Shown: positions 22,832 through 35,600, counted from the first letter of the stretch. The stretch is 64,000 nt of DNA from Melampsora larici-populina 98AG31 (GCF_000204055.1 NW_006768814.1:480526-544525); one strand, 5' to 3'. Numbers and translations: made by a program. Notes: generated by a model not told the origin, from the letters alone.

Positions 22832-24354
22832 AGTCGGGTTGAGGATTTAAAGCTCCATCATCCAATTGCTGCTATACTATCTGATTTATCTCTGCGTAAG
22901 CTGACCCAAATGAAAATTGAACAAGGGTTTCATGTAGTCTAAATGATACTCGTCAAATCCTGTTAAATTTCTTTGCGTGTTAAGAGGCTTGTAGTGTAAT
23001 TGCAACACCATCAATGGGCCGAAGGCTAAGCAAATCCAAGTGATCACACTGCATCGAGATCCATTTTTTTTCATTATTTCTGGTTCTTGCCATACTTATC
23101 GAATATGGCGAAAAGGCCCGATGAGACAGGTGAGGAAGACCAAACTGCATCACTTACATAGCTTCTGATCCTTCCAATTGAGGATAATGTTGAACTTATA
23201 CACAAATAAAATGAATGCAAACGATTCACTACATGATACAAATGATGAGACCCTCATTGAAAAACAAAGAAAGCACAAGTCGATTCTCATATTATGAGGC
23301 TCTTCTTTTTAATGATGTCTGTTGTACTCTTAACCTGAGAAAGTCTTTTGGAGAGTAGAAATCATTAGTTTTAATGATTTTTAATGAGCTTCAATTATCT
23401 AAAAGTATAGGATCTCCTAGGAGTCAGTTCCAGAAATGAAATTGAAGGAAAATTCTGGCAGTGAGGATGGATTCCATTTACAAAACTCCTAAAGTTGCCT
23501 TTTCGAGGCTATTTATCATGCAAGGGATGTTATATAGAGCACAAGTCTAGTGCCTCAGTTTTGGGCTACTGTGTACTTCTGCATGGTAGAATTTGTGTCA
23601 AGTTTGGGATAAAGGTGGTGAAGCCAAAGTTTAGGCTAGCTAGTGGCTGAGTACACAAAGCTTGAAATAAGGTGAAAATGATTGCCGCCTGACATGAGTT
23701 CAACAGTTTTGGGAATTTGGGGCAGTCGCAAGAGTGGGTCATAAGTTGAAGGAAATTCTTATGTGGACTTATAGAAAATCAGTGGGATCCTCAGGTGGTT
23801 GATTTGTGGGAGGGTTTTGAGTCCTTTTGACATGCAAGTCTTGGAGCCGCACAACACTAGAGAGCATGCAGGAAACTTCAATTGCAAGGGGTCAGGGCCC
23901 GTACTGGTATTTTCCGACGTACGTCAAGATTGGCACTCCATGGGGGATATTCTTAGGTCAACTCTGTTGCATTGTCATGCACCACTACTAAAAATGATTT
24001 CTTGTTCCTTTGAGTGGGGTTGCATAAGTAGGTCCATCTTGTTTGGGTACACATTCAAGAAATGAGCATTGAGGCAACACGGGGTATCAACCTCAAGCGG
24101 GTACATACTACTCCACACAAACACAAACGCAGACTCATATACTGACGGATGAATAGATACACGAGGCAGGCGATGGTAAATGGTGGAGAAACCCCCGACA
24201 TTGTATCTGCCTCATGTAGCAGATTGAAATTGAGAAAAAGAGACAGAGAGATAGATTTGAAAAATGTCGCAATAGACGGGATGCAAAGTGGTACAGAGGA
24301 CCATGAGCCCAGAACGGATCGCGGAGTCGACACCACAGGTTCATGAGTTAACGT
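22832..24354. other. Spacer, no gene seen
   Basis: Between the secreted-protein gene and the 3' end of Argonaute. Only short frames without splice-linked continuation occur on either strand. Confidence 0.55.
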
Positions 24355-27300
24355 TCACATCCAGTATTCGGGGACCGGGTTGGTAGCACGCGCCTTCTGC
24401 AAAACGACGTTTCAAGGAAGAAGACGACGGTTTAGTAAATCATCAATACTATGACAAGTAAGATACATAAACTGACCTGATAAACGGAATCGAAGCCTGC
24501 TTTATATTGCGCAGCACGGTTTCGATACTCAGTCAAGGCGCGGTCAACATCAACTTGGGTGGGTGTGCTACTGGTTCCTTGGTGAACGTCAACTGTACTC
24601 AAGAATTGTTTGATGCGAGTACAAACTAAAGGTGGCCAGGACGTCAGATTGAGGAGTGATGATTGAAAGGGAGACGCAGGGGAAATGGCAATTCGCACTT
24701 ACTGTGGTGAGCATAGTACGCAGGAGTGGCGATTGAAACAGATCGAGTGGCGCGCGAGTATAGGTAGCATCTATGCGAGAGACATTTCAGCAAAGGTCTA
24801 TATGTTGAGGAGAGAGATCGACTTACAAATGGTAGGTCAACTAAAAAATTGCAAGAGCATCGCGACACGATCAGTGACATGCATGAATGGTCGAATGAAA
24901 GTCGTGCAGGATAAGATGTGAGGAAGCGAGAATGACAAACCGTTTGAAGAGCATCCGCCGTGTGTTTTCCATCGTCTATCAAGACGGTATAGTGTGCGGA
25001 ACGGGACGTGCCCAATAACCCGGCGTGACTTAGCCCGTACCAATCAAAGTCGAAAGGATGGACTACACCCTGAAGTGATGAACTGACTGTCAATGGCATT
25101 TACAAACAAAAATAACGTTGAAAAGTCGTACCGTGTCTACAACGATACCGGGTAACAGGTTACCGTTGCGGTCACCGTCTTTGGAGGGGTTTTGGGGGCC
25201 AAATTTGAAGTGATGACGTTTTCCGCAGACAATGAATGTGAGGGTGATTGGTCCACCAGGCGCTTTCTGAGTATGTTGTATGATCAGCAATATGTATATT
25301 TTGGTAGTCAACTTCAAATTGGGGCACTGCGGCTGACCTTGAGGGCCGAGTTCGCTTGAACAGCACCGATGGCCTTGCGGAGGAGTGGCACTTCCTTTTC
25401 AATAACTTGAGGAAACTGCCCTTCGCTCACTCCATCACGGTAGAAAACGATACGCTTAGGAAGTACAGCGTTGCGGTCATGGTACTTCTGTAACAATTTC
25501 TGGATACCAAGCCAAAGCAACATCGAGCGATTCATGTCAGCAAGACGATAGTGACAAAGGCAAGAAAGGAAGATGGATGAGGCTGCACTAACTAGAGCCA
25601 AGGTGTCTAATTCACCGATGATCTCCTGCCGTCCGGCCTGAACCGAGAATTCAGCTGCATAGCCCAATCCATGCTGATTGGTGGATGCTACCAGGCCGGC
25701 AATGGAAGGTTCCAGGGAATCTGCTCCGGGATGGGTGACATCGGCTCCTGTGAATCAGATGAGATGGGAAGTCAGTATAAAGACCGTTTATTACTATGTT
25801 CAAGACGAAACAGACAAACCCATGACCATGGTTGGAGGGTTCATGAGGAAAGGAGCAGCCGATCCGAGAACGTGGTTCATTCCGCCTAACTTGGCGTTGC
25901 TAAAGACAAAAATCTATGAGTAAAGGTGGACAGGTTTTCTTGAAGCAAGCAAGACGAGAGGGCGACCAACATCTTCAAAGTCACGTTACTGATAAGGGAT
26001 TTGACGCAGCAGATTTCGGGTCAGTCTAATGCAGCGGAAAAGAAGACAACATCCTTCAACTTACGCATAATACTGAGCATTGCCTTTCCCAATGATCTTC
26101 TCAATGGCCATACATTGGCTAGGTACACCTTGAGCTGTATCGCCGAAGATCTTGAGCTGATCAGTTGAGTAAGCAGCTTTAGTCAGCTCGAGCAGGTGTC
26201 AAAATATGAGGGGAACATGGTCGGGGTTGTCATTACCTGTCTGTATTGCCACGCGTTTTTGTCTCTGAGGTAACACACGATCAACTGTGGCTTTTGCTTG
26301 AGCTTGGACATGATCCACTTTCCAACGTTGTCGTCTTTGCCGTCAGTGTTGGGCATTGGGGAGTCGTTGGGAAGGGCGGGCAATACGGCTGCTGGACCAC
26401 TTTCCACAGTAAGACCGGCGGCAATCATGCTGCTTCTCAAGTCGGAAAGCGATTTTTGGGCGGTGGCTTGATCAAACCGCCCACCTGCACCAAACACTAC
26501 AGCAATCCTAGACGCGAGAAAAGTACAGCTGTCAGCCAACCAACAGTGTAGGAACTAACATCAAGCCTTAAGTGCTGCTTCTCACCAGTTTTTGATAGGA
26601 GGTGCGGGGCTGAAGACCTAGATGGAACAACCGCCGGCCGTCCAAGCAGTAGTGACCCACCAGTTAGATTCATCTACGTGAGGGTAAGAACTGTTTGAGG
26701 ACTCACCTTTCTGTTGGCCATGTTCCATGTTCCATTATCAACACGCGTAGATTCCTTTTTACCCGACTTGCCCATGTGGTTGACAGTAGGAGGGGGAAGG
26801 CGACGGGCCTTGACAGTCATGGGTTGGGGATCAAATCTGAGTCCCCATTGAACGGGCCTACAAAGATGAATGTCATCAGACATCATTCACCACTACAAGG
26901 GTTCTATCCAGAAAGACTGACGATACACTAGTTCTCAAATGTTTGGCGACTCCTTCTGATAACATCTGGGTTCGGTCGTAAGGTTTGACTGTGAGCCATC
27001 TGATGGCATCAGCCAACTGATCCGGTTCGAGTTTTTTAATATACTTCTGGCCAGGGTCGACGTCGCACAGTTCGATAGGATACCAAGCCTTGGCAGATAG
27101 TTTGATGACTGGTAAATCTGGTGAACGCAAAGTTACTCCATAATGCTCTTGGAAGAATTGCTGGACGGTGGTCGTTCTGGGAGGTTTTCCAGCTTCTTCG
27201 ACGGTGAATTTGTGGGTTCTGGCTGTGAGAGGGCCATACTCTCTGACCTTTGCCCTGAACTTGGTTCCATCACTACGCTTGACGGTGACTCTGATCGCGC

Positions 27301-28511
27301 GGAGCGCGCGAGTGAGCTGGGTGAGCTGTTGGGGGCGAAGTTTTACAAGACCGGCAGTATTGGTGCCAGCGATGTCCGCGGCTACGTCGATCAAATTACC
27401 GGCCCGGATCATCGGTTGAGAAGTCAAATCAAAGTTCAAAATAGCTCCGCCAGGCACCATCCGGATAGAACTGGATACCGAGAGGTAAGGAGGGGATCAA
27501 AAACTACACGAAGACACAAGAACCAGACCTGAAATCAACTCACGAAAAGTAACCTCTCCACATCTCAATAGCCCCCTTGAGGTATTTAAGTTGGGGCCCT
27601 TCTTTCTCAGGTTCCGGGAAGAACTTGTTCTTCGCATTGGGGTGCAGCATCATCAAGTCATGATTGCACAAGACATTCAAAGCATTGCTGTACAGAAGAA
27701 AAATATCAGAAAAGTTGTAAATGGACGAGATGACGACAGAATCGAGCTCACACTGCATTGTAAACGCCCTCATCAGGAGTGGAGCCAACCTGACGATTGA
27801 CGTATTTGACCAAGTTGTCCAATTTGATATCGGACACTTTGCTAAGCTACGCGCAGGATGGATAAAGAGTGGCTTTGATTCAGAATCGACTGATAACATT
27901 GCGCGTAAAAGAAGTTCCGCTCACTTTGACGGTGAATTTCCGAGAATTTTTGCCAGTGGTCATGTCAACTGAGAGCTGGATAAGACACGGTTAATGGTCA
28001 TGGTCAGCGGTTAATTACACACTTGAAAAACATTGGAACTGACCGATTGACAGTCATTTGGCCAGTTGAATCTTTCGGGTGAGTACAAGTTCTTGCGGCC
28101 GTCATAAACCACGGCAGCCTTCCCAAATGCTTTCAAGTTATCCCTCATGAACGTGAACAGTTCACGGCCGAATTTCGGAGGCACGTCTCCGACGGTACCG
28201 TTTTTTCCAACCACACCATCGACGGCAACCTAGGGGAGATGATTTGAAGACTATGATAAGATGACTAGACTGAAAGCAAAGTAAAGGCTATATACTCACA
28301 TCATAATGGTGGATGATTCTGCTAGGAAGAGTGACTTTGTAGGCGTTGACAGTGACAGTGACGGGTTGACCAGCACTATAAAGGAAAAGTTGAGAGAAAG
28401 TCAAATCGGGCAGGCAAGTAGCAAGGAAGATTGAGTATGAATCAAGTTGAAACTGGTGTAGAAAGCTAACCTGCCAGGGGCCGATGGACGAACGATCAAG
28501 CTTTCGGTCAT
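24355..28511 (-). CDS. Argonaute protein (RNA-guided slicer)
   Basis: Many-exon minus-strand gene for a protein of roughly 850-900 residues. It starts MTESLIVRPSAPG (exon 28511-28471) and ends NPVPEYWM, stop 24357-24355, a typical Argonaute terminus. Domains in order: N domain (NAYKVTLPSRIIHHYD, then KAAVVYDGRKNLYS, 28070-28375); linker and PAZ (TTTVQQFFQEHYGVTLRSP and LPVIKLSAKAWYPIELC, 27050-27180); MID (RLPPPTVNHMGKSG, then TWNMANRK, 26700-26830; QLIVCYLRDK, 26250); PIWI (25760 to the end). The catalytic set looks intact: D in ADVTHPGADS, E in GRQEIIGELD, D in FYRDGVSEGQF, H in TPAYYAHH, i.e. the DEDH slicer tetrad. GTSRSAHYTVLIDDG is also canonical. Donors and acceptors checked at both ends and several internal joins keep frame. 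It acts in small-RNA silencing, plausibly of transposons. The very short N-terminal extension is unusual. Confidence 0.93.
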
Positions 28512-30201
28512 AGTGAGATATGTACCAGTGGCGTTCTTTGATAAATGATGATGACTGATTACTTATAAGAAGAAGGATTGAACTTGACAAAATAGGTGAT
28601 GAAGTTGAAACGGATGAATTGAATATGTAATTCTGAACGGGTTTCAAGGAAAAAGAGGGGGAGGTGGAGAAGCGAAACTGAAGAGAAGAGTTCAAGTCCT
28701 TTATATAGGGTTCTTATCTCTGTAATTGTATGCTATGTAGATTTACCTTTGGCAGCAATCAATTACACACTGCGCTTTATAAGGCAACTGTTCCTCGGTT
28801 TCATGGGCTTTTGTCGTGGCAGGTTGGATCACTTTTGTGAGCTACTTCTTCAGATCAATCACCAAACCACAAGCGTTGAAAGTCAGGTGTTGCCTTCTTC
28901 TCCTCACTTAATAAACAATATGTATCTCATAAGATTTTGCACCTTTGCGATCGGACTAGATTTACGCTTAGATTCCGAATCCTAGTAGCCAAATCAAGTC
29001 ATGCTTTTAATGTATATAGATAGACGAACCTAAGCTTATCATACAACGATGTGACGAGGGTTAAGTTCAATGGAGCTTACTCTTCCTTTAGACGTCAACA
29101 GGCATCAATTGGTGGTGAATGTGCCCCCAGGAAACAAAGTTACGCTCGGTCACTCATTTCATCAAGGTGCCTCTGTGCCATGCTTCAAATCTCATTGAAA
29201 CGCGGGTGCTGAGTGACTGTAGGTAGAAACGGCCTTACTGAGAGACACGTTTTCAATGACCTGCCGTTGGTTGGCACATCAACTTGCTGGGTTCACCTGG
29301 CATCCGTTAGCCAATCAATCCACCCGTTTGACCTGGCGCAGGTTGATAGCGTATCTTAAGGATCAACGGTGGGAGTAAAGCTCATATACTCTTCTTCACA
29401 GGTACCTCACTCATTACGATCCGCGTTCTGACCCACACTAGAGAGCATTAAATTATTCCAACTGACAAATTGCGGAAGATTAGATACAGAAGGTGACGAA
29501 AGATGCACAAAGAATCACGATGTATGAGGATGTAAAATTCATCCATCGCTCTCCAGCCTCGTCCTAGGGAGAACTTTTGGGGTTGTAAGATAGAAGAAGT
29601 TGTACCTGTCATCGGCAACATGTACTTACAAAAATGAGTCTTACAATACGTATTTCTGGCTGCAGGAAATTTGTAAAACTTAAAAGTAGGCGAGCAGGAT
29701 GACTCGCAGGTCAATTGTTTGGTGTTTTTGTGGCTGGCTCGAACGAGGCAGAGCAAATTAATGGGATCTTACAGCCGATCCAAGAAAGGTTGCAATTTTT
29801 TTTGAAGAAAAATCGCCGCCGCAGCAGCTAATACCTGGGCAAAGGGGCAAAAACCAAGTCAAAAGACTTTTCAATATGATCATGGATCTTTTGATTTGCA
29901 TGGATCTTTCGACAAATCAAAAGATCCCAGATCTCCATCTTGCTTTCATCAAAGCCACCTTGCAATGTAGGGACCCAAACAATTCAAGCGCCACCAGATC
30001 CTATATACCAGCTCTGACCGATGTTCAGAAAGGGTTCCTACAAGGCTACCCTTGAGATTCCCTCCGGCCAGCTACCCTCAATTCTTTCTTCCTCTAGGAT
30101 TTCAATTTCCAATAGTTCTACAACCAGTATCACAATCTTTCTTTTCACTAAAATTCTCATCCTATCAAATCAAAATCCTCATATCTTTCTCTATACAAGT
30201 C
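28512..30201. other. Spacer upstream of Argonaute
   Basis: No gene is supported. It probably contains back-to-back promoters for Argonaute (minus) and the gene at 30202 (plus), and an inverted repeat at 29884-29927. Confidence 0.55.
29884..29927. repeat. Perfect inverted repeat, 15-bp arms
   Basis: GGATCTTTTGATTTG at 29884 and CAAATCAAAAGATCC ending at 29927 are exact reverse complements separated by 14 bp. It could form a hairpin or bind a dimeric factor, about 275 bp upstream of the gene at 30202. Confidence 0.8.
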
Positions 30202-32100
30202 ATGTCTACAGAAGTCAATAATATGCAAGGGTGGATGAATGGTAGTGAGTGTTTTATCTTTGCTCTGGCTCATTAGTTGTACTGATTTCCCCATCTCTCA
30301 GTCTTTGAAGACCCCCCTGTCTTACGAAATGGACATGATGCGCCAGCTCGTCAGGCTGGCGATAACTTGCTGGAACGTCCGGGAACTGCAGGCCGTGCTC
30401 GATTTGACCTAGCGCATGAAGTGACTGTACGGATCGCTTTCAAGATCAGTTTTGAGGAAACCAAAGAGCAGCCATGTGTCCGTATAGGGGGGACAAAGAA
30501 GGCTCCGAAAAAGACGATCAAGACAGTCGATTCCCGACACTTTCACAATGGATCGGGACGTTCCATCAAGACCTGCTTATTTGGCAAGAGCTTAAATGAC
30601 TTCAAGGCTCTGTGTGGTGACGCAGTCAATGAAATCAAGACTGGAATGAAAGAAGTGGTACTGAACGGTCACCTCGCCCAAGGCTTGATATGGAAGGCAA
30701 CCATTGGCAAGAAAAAACTACCCCTCGATTCGTTTGAGGATTGGCAGGAGTTTGTGCTTTGCCTCGATCGCTCGAAATCACGCACTGGCGAATTAGATAT
30801 CTGTAGCCCAAACGAAGCCCAAAAAAAGAAACAAGTTGATAATGTGAGCCGATATTTTCACTCACCTATCAAAACTATATTCATACTAAATTTCCTCACA
30901 ACTGATCCAGGATGAGGCGGCCGATGGGCTTATTGCAAAGGACACGGCGGGAAACAAAACATCTCACAATCAAGAATTGATCAAGGAGAACTTGGTGAGG
31001 GTACTTGGTTTCATATGTTTTAGCTCACCCCTCTGATCTCTTTGGTTTCCATCATTAGGAACAAAAGAAGATGTTGGCCCGTTATACGGCCTCAAACAAA
31101 TTAGTTGAACGTTATGGGCAGACCGGCACTGCTGGCGGAGATGGAGCAGTTTTGACATCCCCCTGGGACCCGAACTTCAAATATCGATTCTCTTTTGAAG
31201 CGTGCTCTGTATGGGCCAAAGAAATTGTAAGTATTTTACTTTATTCTTGAGTCTGATTCGACTTTTAACATTTCTTACTGTTCCTCATAGGCTGAAGGCC
31301 GAGCAACACTTGACATGCCACCCGACTGTCCTGATTACCGCCGATCAATGAAACGCACCAGATTTGATAAGAACACAAGTTCAGCTAAAAGATATCAGAT
31401 TCATTCGGCTGAATTTCAGCGTCAACGTGAAGCCACTGAAGAATCCCCTTCAACTCGTGGGAAAAAGACCAACTTGGATATGCGATTACCAGCTTTGACC
31501 AAAACTCCCGACTCAAAATCACAAATAAAGTTGGCCCCAGGTGAGTTCCTTTGATTTATCATCGAGCAAACTCCTTACTATGCTAATCACAAATGCTATT
31601 TACACATCAGGCCGCGAGCATCATCAATCACATATTGACCCGTCATTTTCCAAAAAGAATTTCATTGACCTAGCTGCATCCTCAGATATCGAGGATGAAA
31701 CCAAAGTGTCTGATGTCCACACTTCCGATGATATCTGGAGCTCAGAGGATATCGAGATCATTACGGGCAGGCCAACACCCTTTGACAAGTTTTTGGCTTC
31801 CGCCGGTATCAAACAACCTGTTGATGAAATCAGGAATGTACTTTTTAACGCAGGAATCAAAACCTGGACTGATCTATTACCCTCAATCTCAGTGACCGAA
31901 TCGTCTGTGATGGCTTTGGGAATTGACAAAATTGCTGCTGGAATGCTACTTGCAGCAGCAAGTGCGCGTCAAGCAAGCATATTGGGTAAGTTGTTTCCCT
32001 TATGGCTTAAAATCATTTCGTTGGTGAAAAATATCGGACTGACCATCTCCCACTGATGTTTTCAGCGCGCTTTCAAAAGTCAGTAAAAAAACAATCCTAA
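30202..32100 (+). CDS. Unrecognised multi-exon protein, possible SAM-like C-terminus
   Basis: The start MSTEVNNMQGWMN at 30202 is spliced (donor after 30241, acceptor CTCAG at 30300) to VFEDPPVLRNGHDAPARQ. Exons follow to 30843, then 30911-30992, 31059-31226, 31291-31540, 31611-31986 and a last short exon from 32066 ending RFQKSVKKQS, stop 32098-32100. All joins checked keep phase, giving about 500 residues. The central part is basic with GGTKKAPKKTIKTVDSRHFH and a DWQEFVLCLDRSKSRTGELD segment. The C-terminal PFDKFLASAGI...FNAGIKTWTDLL...MALGIDKIAAGMLLAAAS resembles a helical SAM-like domain (inference). There is no signal peptide or membrane segment. I do not know the family. Repeats on its 3' side hint at a repetitive neighbourhood, but no terminal repeats enclose it. 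Confidence 0.72.
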
Positions 32101-32975
32101 TTACTTGATGCTATCAAACCCTTTGTGCTGGATAGAGTTCAATTATCTCAAAAATATACAAAACTTGTTTAAATTGGCTCTTTTCGTAGTCCCCTAAAAA
32201 GATATCGTAATATCCTACCTTTGAAATCAGAAAAATGTTGGTATTCTTCCCCATCAAAGCCATTGAGCCCAGTCTTGAGAGATCCGTGAGCAAATTGATT
32301 AGATCAAGTGAGAAACAATATCCTGAAAACCTAAAACAACTATCGTTCTTTGATTGTTCTCCAAGAACAATAGTCAATCGTTGTTCTTTATTATCAAAAT
32401 CTTTGAATCTTTGACACGACTATCGTTCTTTGAGAACAATCAAAGAACGATAGTCGATAGTCGTTCACTATTATCGATATATTTGAATGTTGTCAAACTG
32501 TGCGTTCTCTTACATAGTTGTTCATTATTATCGATATCTTTGAATCTTTTCAAACTGTGCGTTCTCTTGCATAGTTGTTCATCATTATCGATGTCTTTAA
32601 ATCTTTGACACGACTATCGTTCTTTGAGAACAATCAAAAATACCGATTAGATTATTTGAATTAATAGAATCACAACTAGGGATTCAAATCAAATGGATGT
32701 CATATTTCTTAAAACGAACACCGAAAACAAAATTGAAACCTCTAAGTTGTTCTTCTTTGATGAAGGATCTTTATCATTCTGTAAAGTGGCTCAAGTTGTC
32801 TCATTTTAGGCAAGTGTTCAGTGAGGAAGAAATTGGATGAATTGACACAAATAAATTGTAAGATAATTGCTGAATCTTGTTTGTTTGTATTTCAAAACCA
32901 GTTCTACTTGATAAACACTCAGCTCACATTGGAATAGAAAGACTTAGACAAATGAAAACCAAGTTAAGAAAAATT
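32101..32975. other. Repeat-bearing spacer
   Basis: Contains the ~60-bp tandem repeats and hairpin at 32340-32640. The remainder is AT-rich with no supported gene. Confidence 0.55.
32340..32640. repeat. ~60-bp tandem repeats with perfect hairpin
   Basis: Four diverged units contain ATTATCGAT...TTTGAATCTTT and CAAACTGTGCGTTCTCTT blocks (about 32380, 32464, 32521 and 32581). Inside, GACTATCGTTCTTTGA at 32418-32433 pairs perfectly with 32440-32455 across a 6-nt GAACAA loop. The CTATCGTTCTTTGA motif also occurs at about 32341 and 32611, outside the hairpin. Confidence 0.85.
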
Positions 32976-34162
32976 CTAAATATAACCACACCCACGGAAA
33001 AGAGAGCAAGTGAGTTGTTCAGTAAAATTATTGATGCAGGCCTCCCATATGCAAGCCTGCTCCTCGTCCCTAGTCAAATCCTGATGTAAGACCCCTAACC
33101 GTCGCAATCGTGCTTTCAAAGGTGAGAACCCCTTCTCGATGGGGTTGAAGTCAGGACTGTAAGCCGGAAGATAGATAAGTCGGACGCCACGTGCGGCACA
33201 GAGTTCAGCAATCCGACCACCGTGATGGATTGGTGCGTTGTCCATCACAAGGACCGAATCACGTGCTGGCCATGCGTTCATGAAAGGTAACTTGACAAGA
33301 TGAAATAGGAAATCAGTTTACTAGTTGCGGAAAGGCAAAAAAACTAAGCCACAAGCGTACCAAGTGGAATTCCAAATAATCTTCAAATCGGACCCGATTG
33401 AAACCACCCTCAATCACTTGGAGTGCAACCAGTCCTGACATTGAGATAGCTGGTAAGATTGTCCAGCGACGAGCTTGAGTGGCACGAGGGAGACGGCGGG
33501 TACGCTCGCCAACGGGGGCCCTGGCAATTCTTGATACAGANNNNNNNNNNNNNNNNNNNNNNNNNNNNNNNNNNNNNNNNNNNNNNNNNNNNNNNNNNNN
33601 NNNNNNNNNNNNNNNNNNNNNNNNNNNNNNNNNNNNNNNNGCAGCACAAAAGATTTGATTAGCTCGTTGAACCATGGAAAGATTGATGGCAGCTCTTTAA
33701 CTTACCTGCAAATACTAGACATTGGGGATCTATCCCAAAGATGTTATCAATGTACTCTCCACGAGCAATGGGGCTCTGATTTGGATGTACAGTGCGTGCC
33801 TTTTTGCGGGTAAGGCGAAGTCTGGAGTTGAGCTCGGTGCAAAGGGTTTGATTGCAGACATCAAATTGGAATGTTTCGAGAAGTCTTGCCTTCAACTCGT
33901 CTAAGTAGAGAGTAGGATCGTGTTCAAGAGATTCAAGGATGAATTGACGCTGAGCATTGTCGAGTCGAGTAGGAGCACCTTGCTCCATCCAGAGATTGGG
34001 GTCAGTGACAACTGAGTGTGTTGTCCGGTAGAGTTCGTACCATCTTCGAACGGAAGCGATAGATACCGTGATGCCCAACGTGCGGCAAATTTCGTCGTGT
34101 TGCATTCCGCGCAAGACCATGCGGACAATGACCACTTTAAGATCAGGGCTGTAAAGGGGCAT
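32976..34162 (-). CDS. Tc1/mariner-IS630-type transposase (DD34E), gap inside
   Basis: Minus-strand gene with at least three exons. Exon 1 (34162 to about 33711) starts MPLYSPDLKVVIVRMVLRGM and encodes a helix-turn-helix (HDEICRTLGITVSIASVRRW) followed by a second DNA-binding region, ending GIDPQCLVFAG. The next exon is cut by the 33541-33640 gap and continues SVSRIARAPVGERTRRLP to FEDYLEFHL. An intron (about 33360-33290) leads to the last exon, which holds LVMDNAPIHH and YSPDFNPIEKGF. Counting between the Asp of MDN and the Glu of NPIE gives 34 residues, i.e. the DD34E spacing of the Tc1/IS630 group. The first catalytic Asp should lie at the gap edge after LVFAG. Visible exons have no stops. 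I could not identify terminal repeats or the TA duplication. Confidence 0.85.
33541..33640. other. Assembly gap (100 N)
   Basis: Placeholder gap within the DD34E transposase gene, probably hiding the first catalytic Asp. Confidence 0.95.
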
Positions 34163-35388
34163 TGGAGTGAGATTGTGATGATGAGTGTGATGATTGAAAT
34201 GGCGGAAAGGGGAGAAAAACGAGGGGGATTGGGGGAGAGAGAAATCAGAAGCTTGCTCGAAGTTGACGGAATCTCTTCAGTACAATGAGATTGTGAAGAT
34301 GGTGTGCCGCGTAGGGCTTGCAGTAGGGCTTGCAGGGCAGCAGAGCGAAAAACCACACAAAGAAAAAAAAAAGGAAAAATCCGGTCAGAAATAAAAACTA
34401 TTAGTTTTGCACCTGCGACGACTTTTCAGAAAAAAAAATCATTCTTTGTTGGATCAGCTGTATGTAGTGCTTATGGCAGCGGGCCAGAAGCTTCTATTGG
34501 GAGCGAAGAGAGGAGAAAGCACCGGAATGGAGGTGGATTCGCTTTAACAGTGAAGATCCACCGAGGACCAAAATTCATCACCGCAAATTGAAACATCTCA
34601 AGTCATCACTCACATTGCAGGGAGCTGCAGGGGTGGCCATGATTGTTTCCTTTGTTTTGCACACTTCTGATTGACCCACCAATTTTACATGCGAGGAGAT
34701 AATTTACTGAGAGGTGGCTGTCCTAAGTCAAACTAACCCATACTGATTTCCGATGACGACTTTTGAGTCATGTCAGGGAACCTTGGACTCTTATCACGCA
34801 AACACTCGATGCTTCTTTTGAAAAGATTAACACCCAACTCAAGCGTGGGTCTGGACAGATACTTGCGAATTCTCCGCGAGAATTTTATGTACTGTGACGA
34901 ATTTCCTGAGACGAGTCATAGGGCAAAAGTTTGTGGCGATGGATAGCACAACCAGATTCAGTGGATAATCAGGGTATGTATGTGATTCTTGATTCCCAGA
35001 CTTGACTTTGGCTGGCTGCATCGCGCATCTGGATCACGAGTTCCTTCGGAAAACTTTATGGACCAAAACTGTAAATGAGGTTAAGTGCAACAGCTGTAAT
35101 TGTGAAAGTTTCTAATAATCGTTGAGGAAGGGTTGAGGTTTTTGAGTCAGCCCCATGCAATACTAAAAAGATAAACAACAGACATATAGATCTATCATAA
35201 TTTTGGGGATCCAGTGACTAAAGTATAGAAAAGTGAGGAACGGGCTTAAGAATGTATCAAATAAGCTGCCTTGAATCAGCTACGGTTAACCAAGGTGCTG
35301 AGGTAATCAGTTCAAACACCCTGACCCAAGTAATGTATTTCATGGAATATATCTCGTGGAATATAATTCATCTTTTCCATCAACAAAT
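34163..35388. other. Spacer, no gene seen
   Basis: Upstream of the DD34E transposase and outside the helicase element. It contains a short direct repeat AGGGCTTGCAGTAGGGCTTGC near 34311 but no exon chain. Confidence 0.5.
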
Positions 35389-35397
35389 GTAAGATAA
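35389..35397. repeat. Target site duplication, left copy (GTAAGATAA)
   Basis: Nine bases directly outside the left end of the helicase element, identical to 41900-41908 at its right end. Confidence 0.9.
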
Positions 35398-35600
35398 TAA
35401 GCTTAACTAAGCCCCTCTCCCGCGGCTGCGTCCGCGACCTCGGAGAGGGGCTTACCGCAGACTCGGGTTTTTTGGCGGAGGACTTCCAAGAATTAAGTAC
35501 TGTTAAGTACTTTCTTCAACTTTCCCTCAACACCTCTCCACAAAAAGTCCCAGATATCTCGTATGTTGTTCTTCAAAGAGTTCTACATATTTTGGTACTA
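35398..35600 (+). repeat. Helicase element left terminal inverted repeat
   Basis: It pairs with 41697-41899 with no length difference and about ten mismatches. The subterminal palindrome AAGCCCCTCTC/GAGAGGGGCTT is at 35409-35453. Confidence 0.95.

Noticed and set aside
27143..27532. 129-codon plus-strand frame inside Argonaute
   Set aside because: Antisense shadow of the PAZ-encoding exon.
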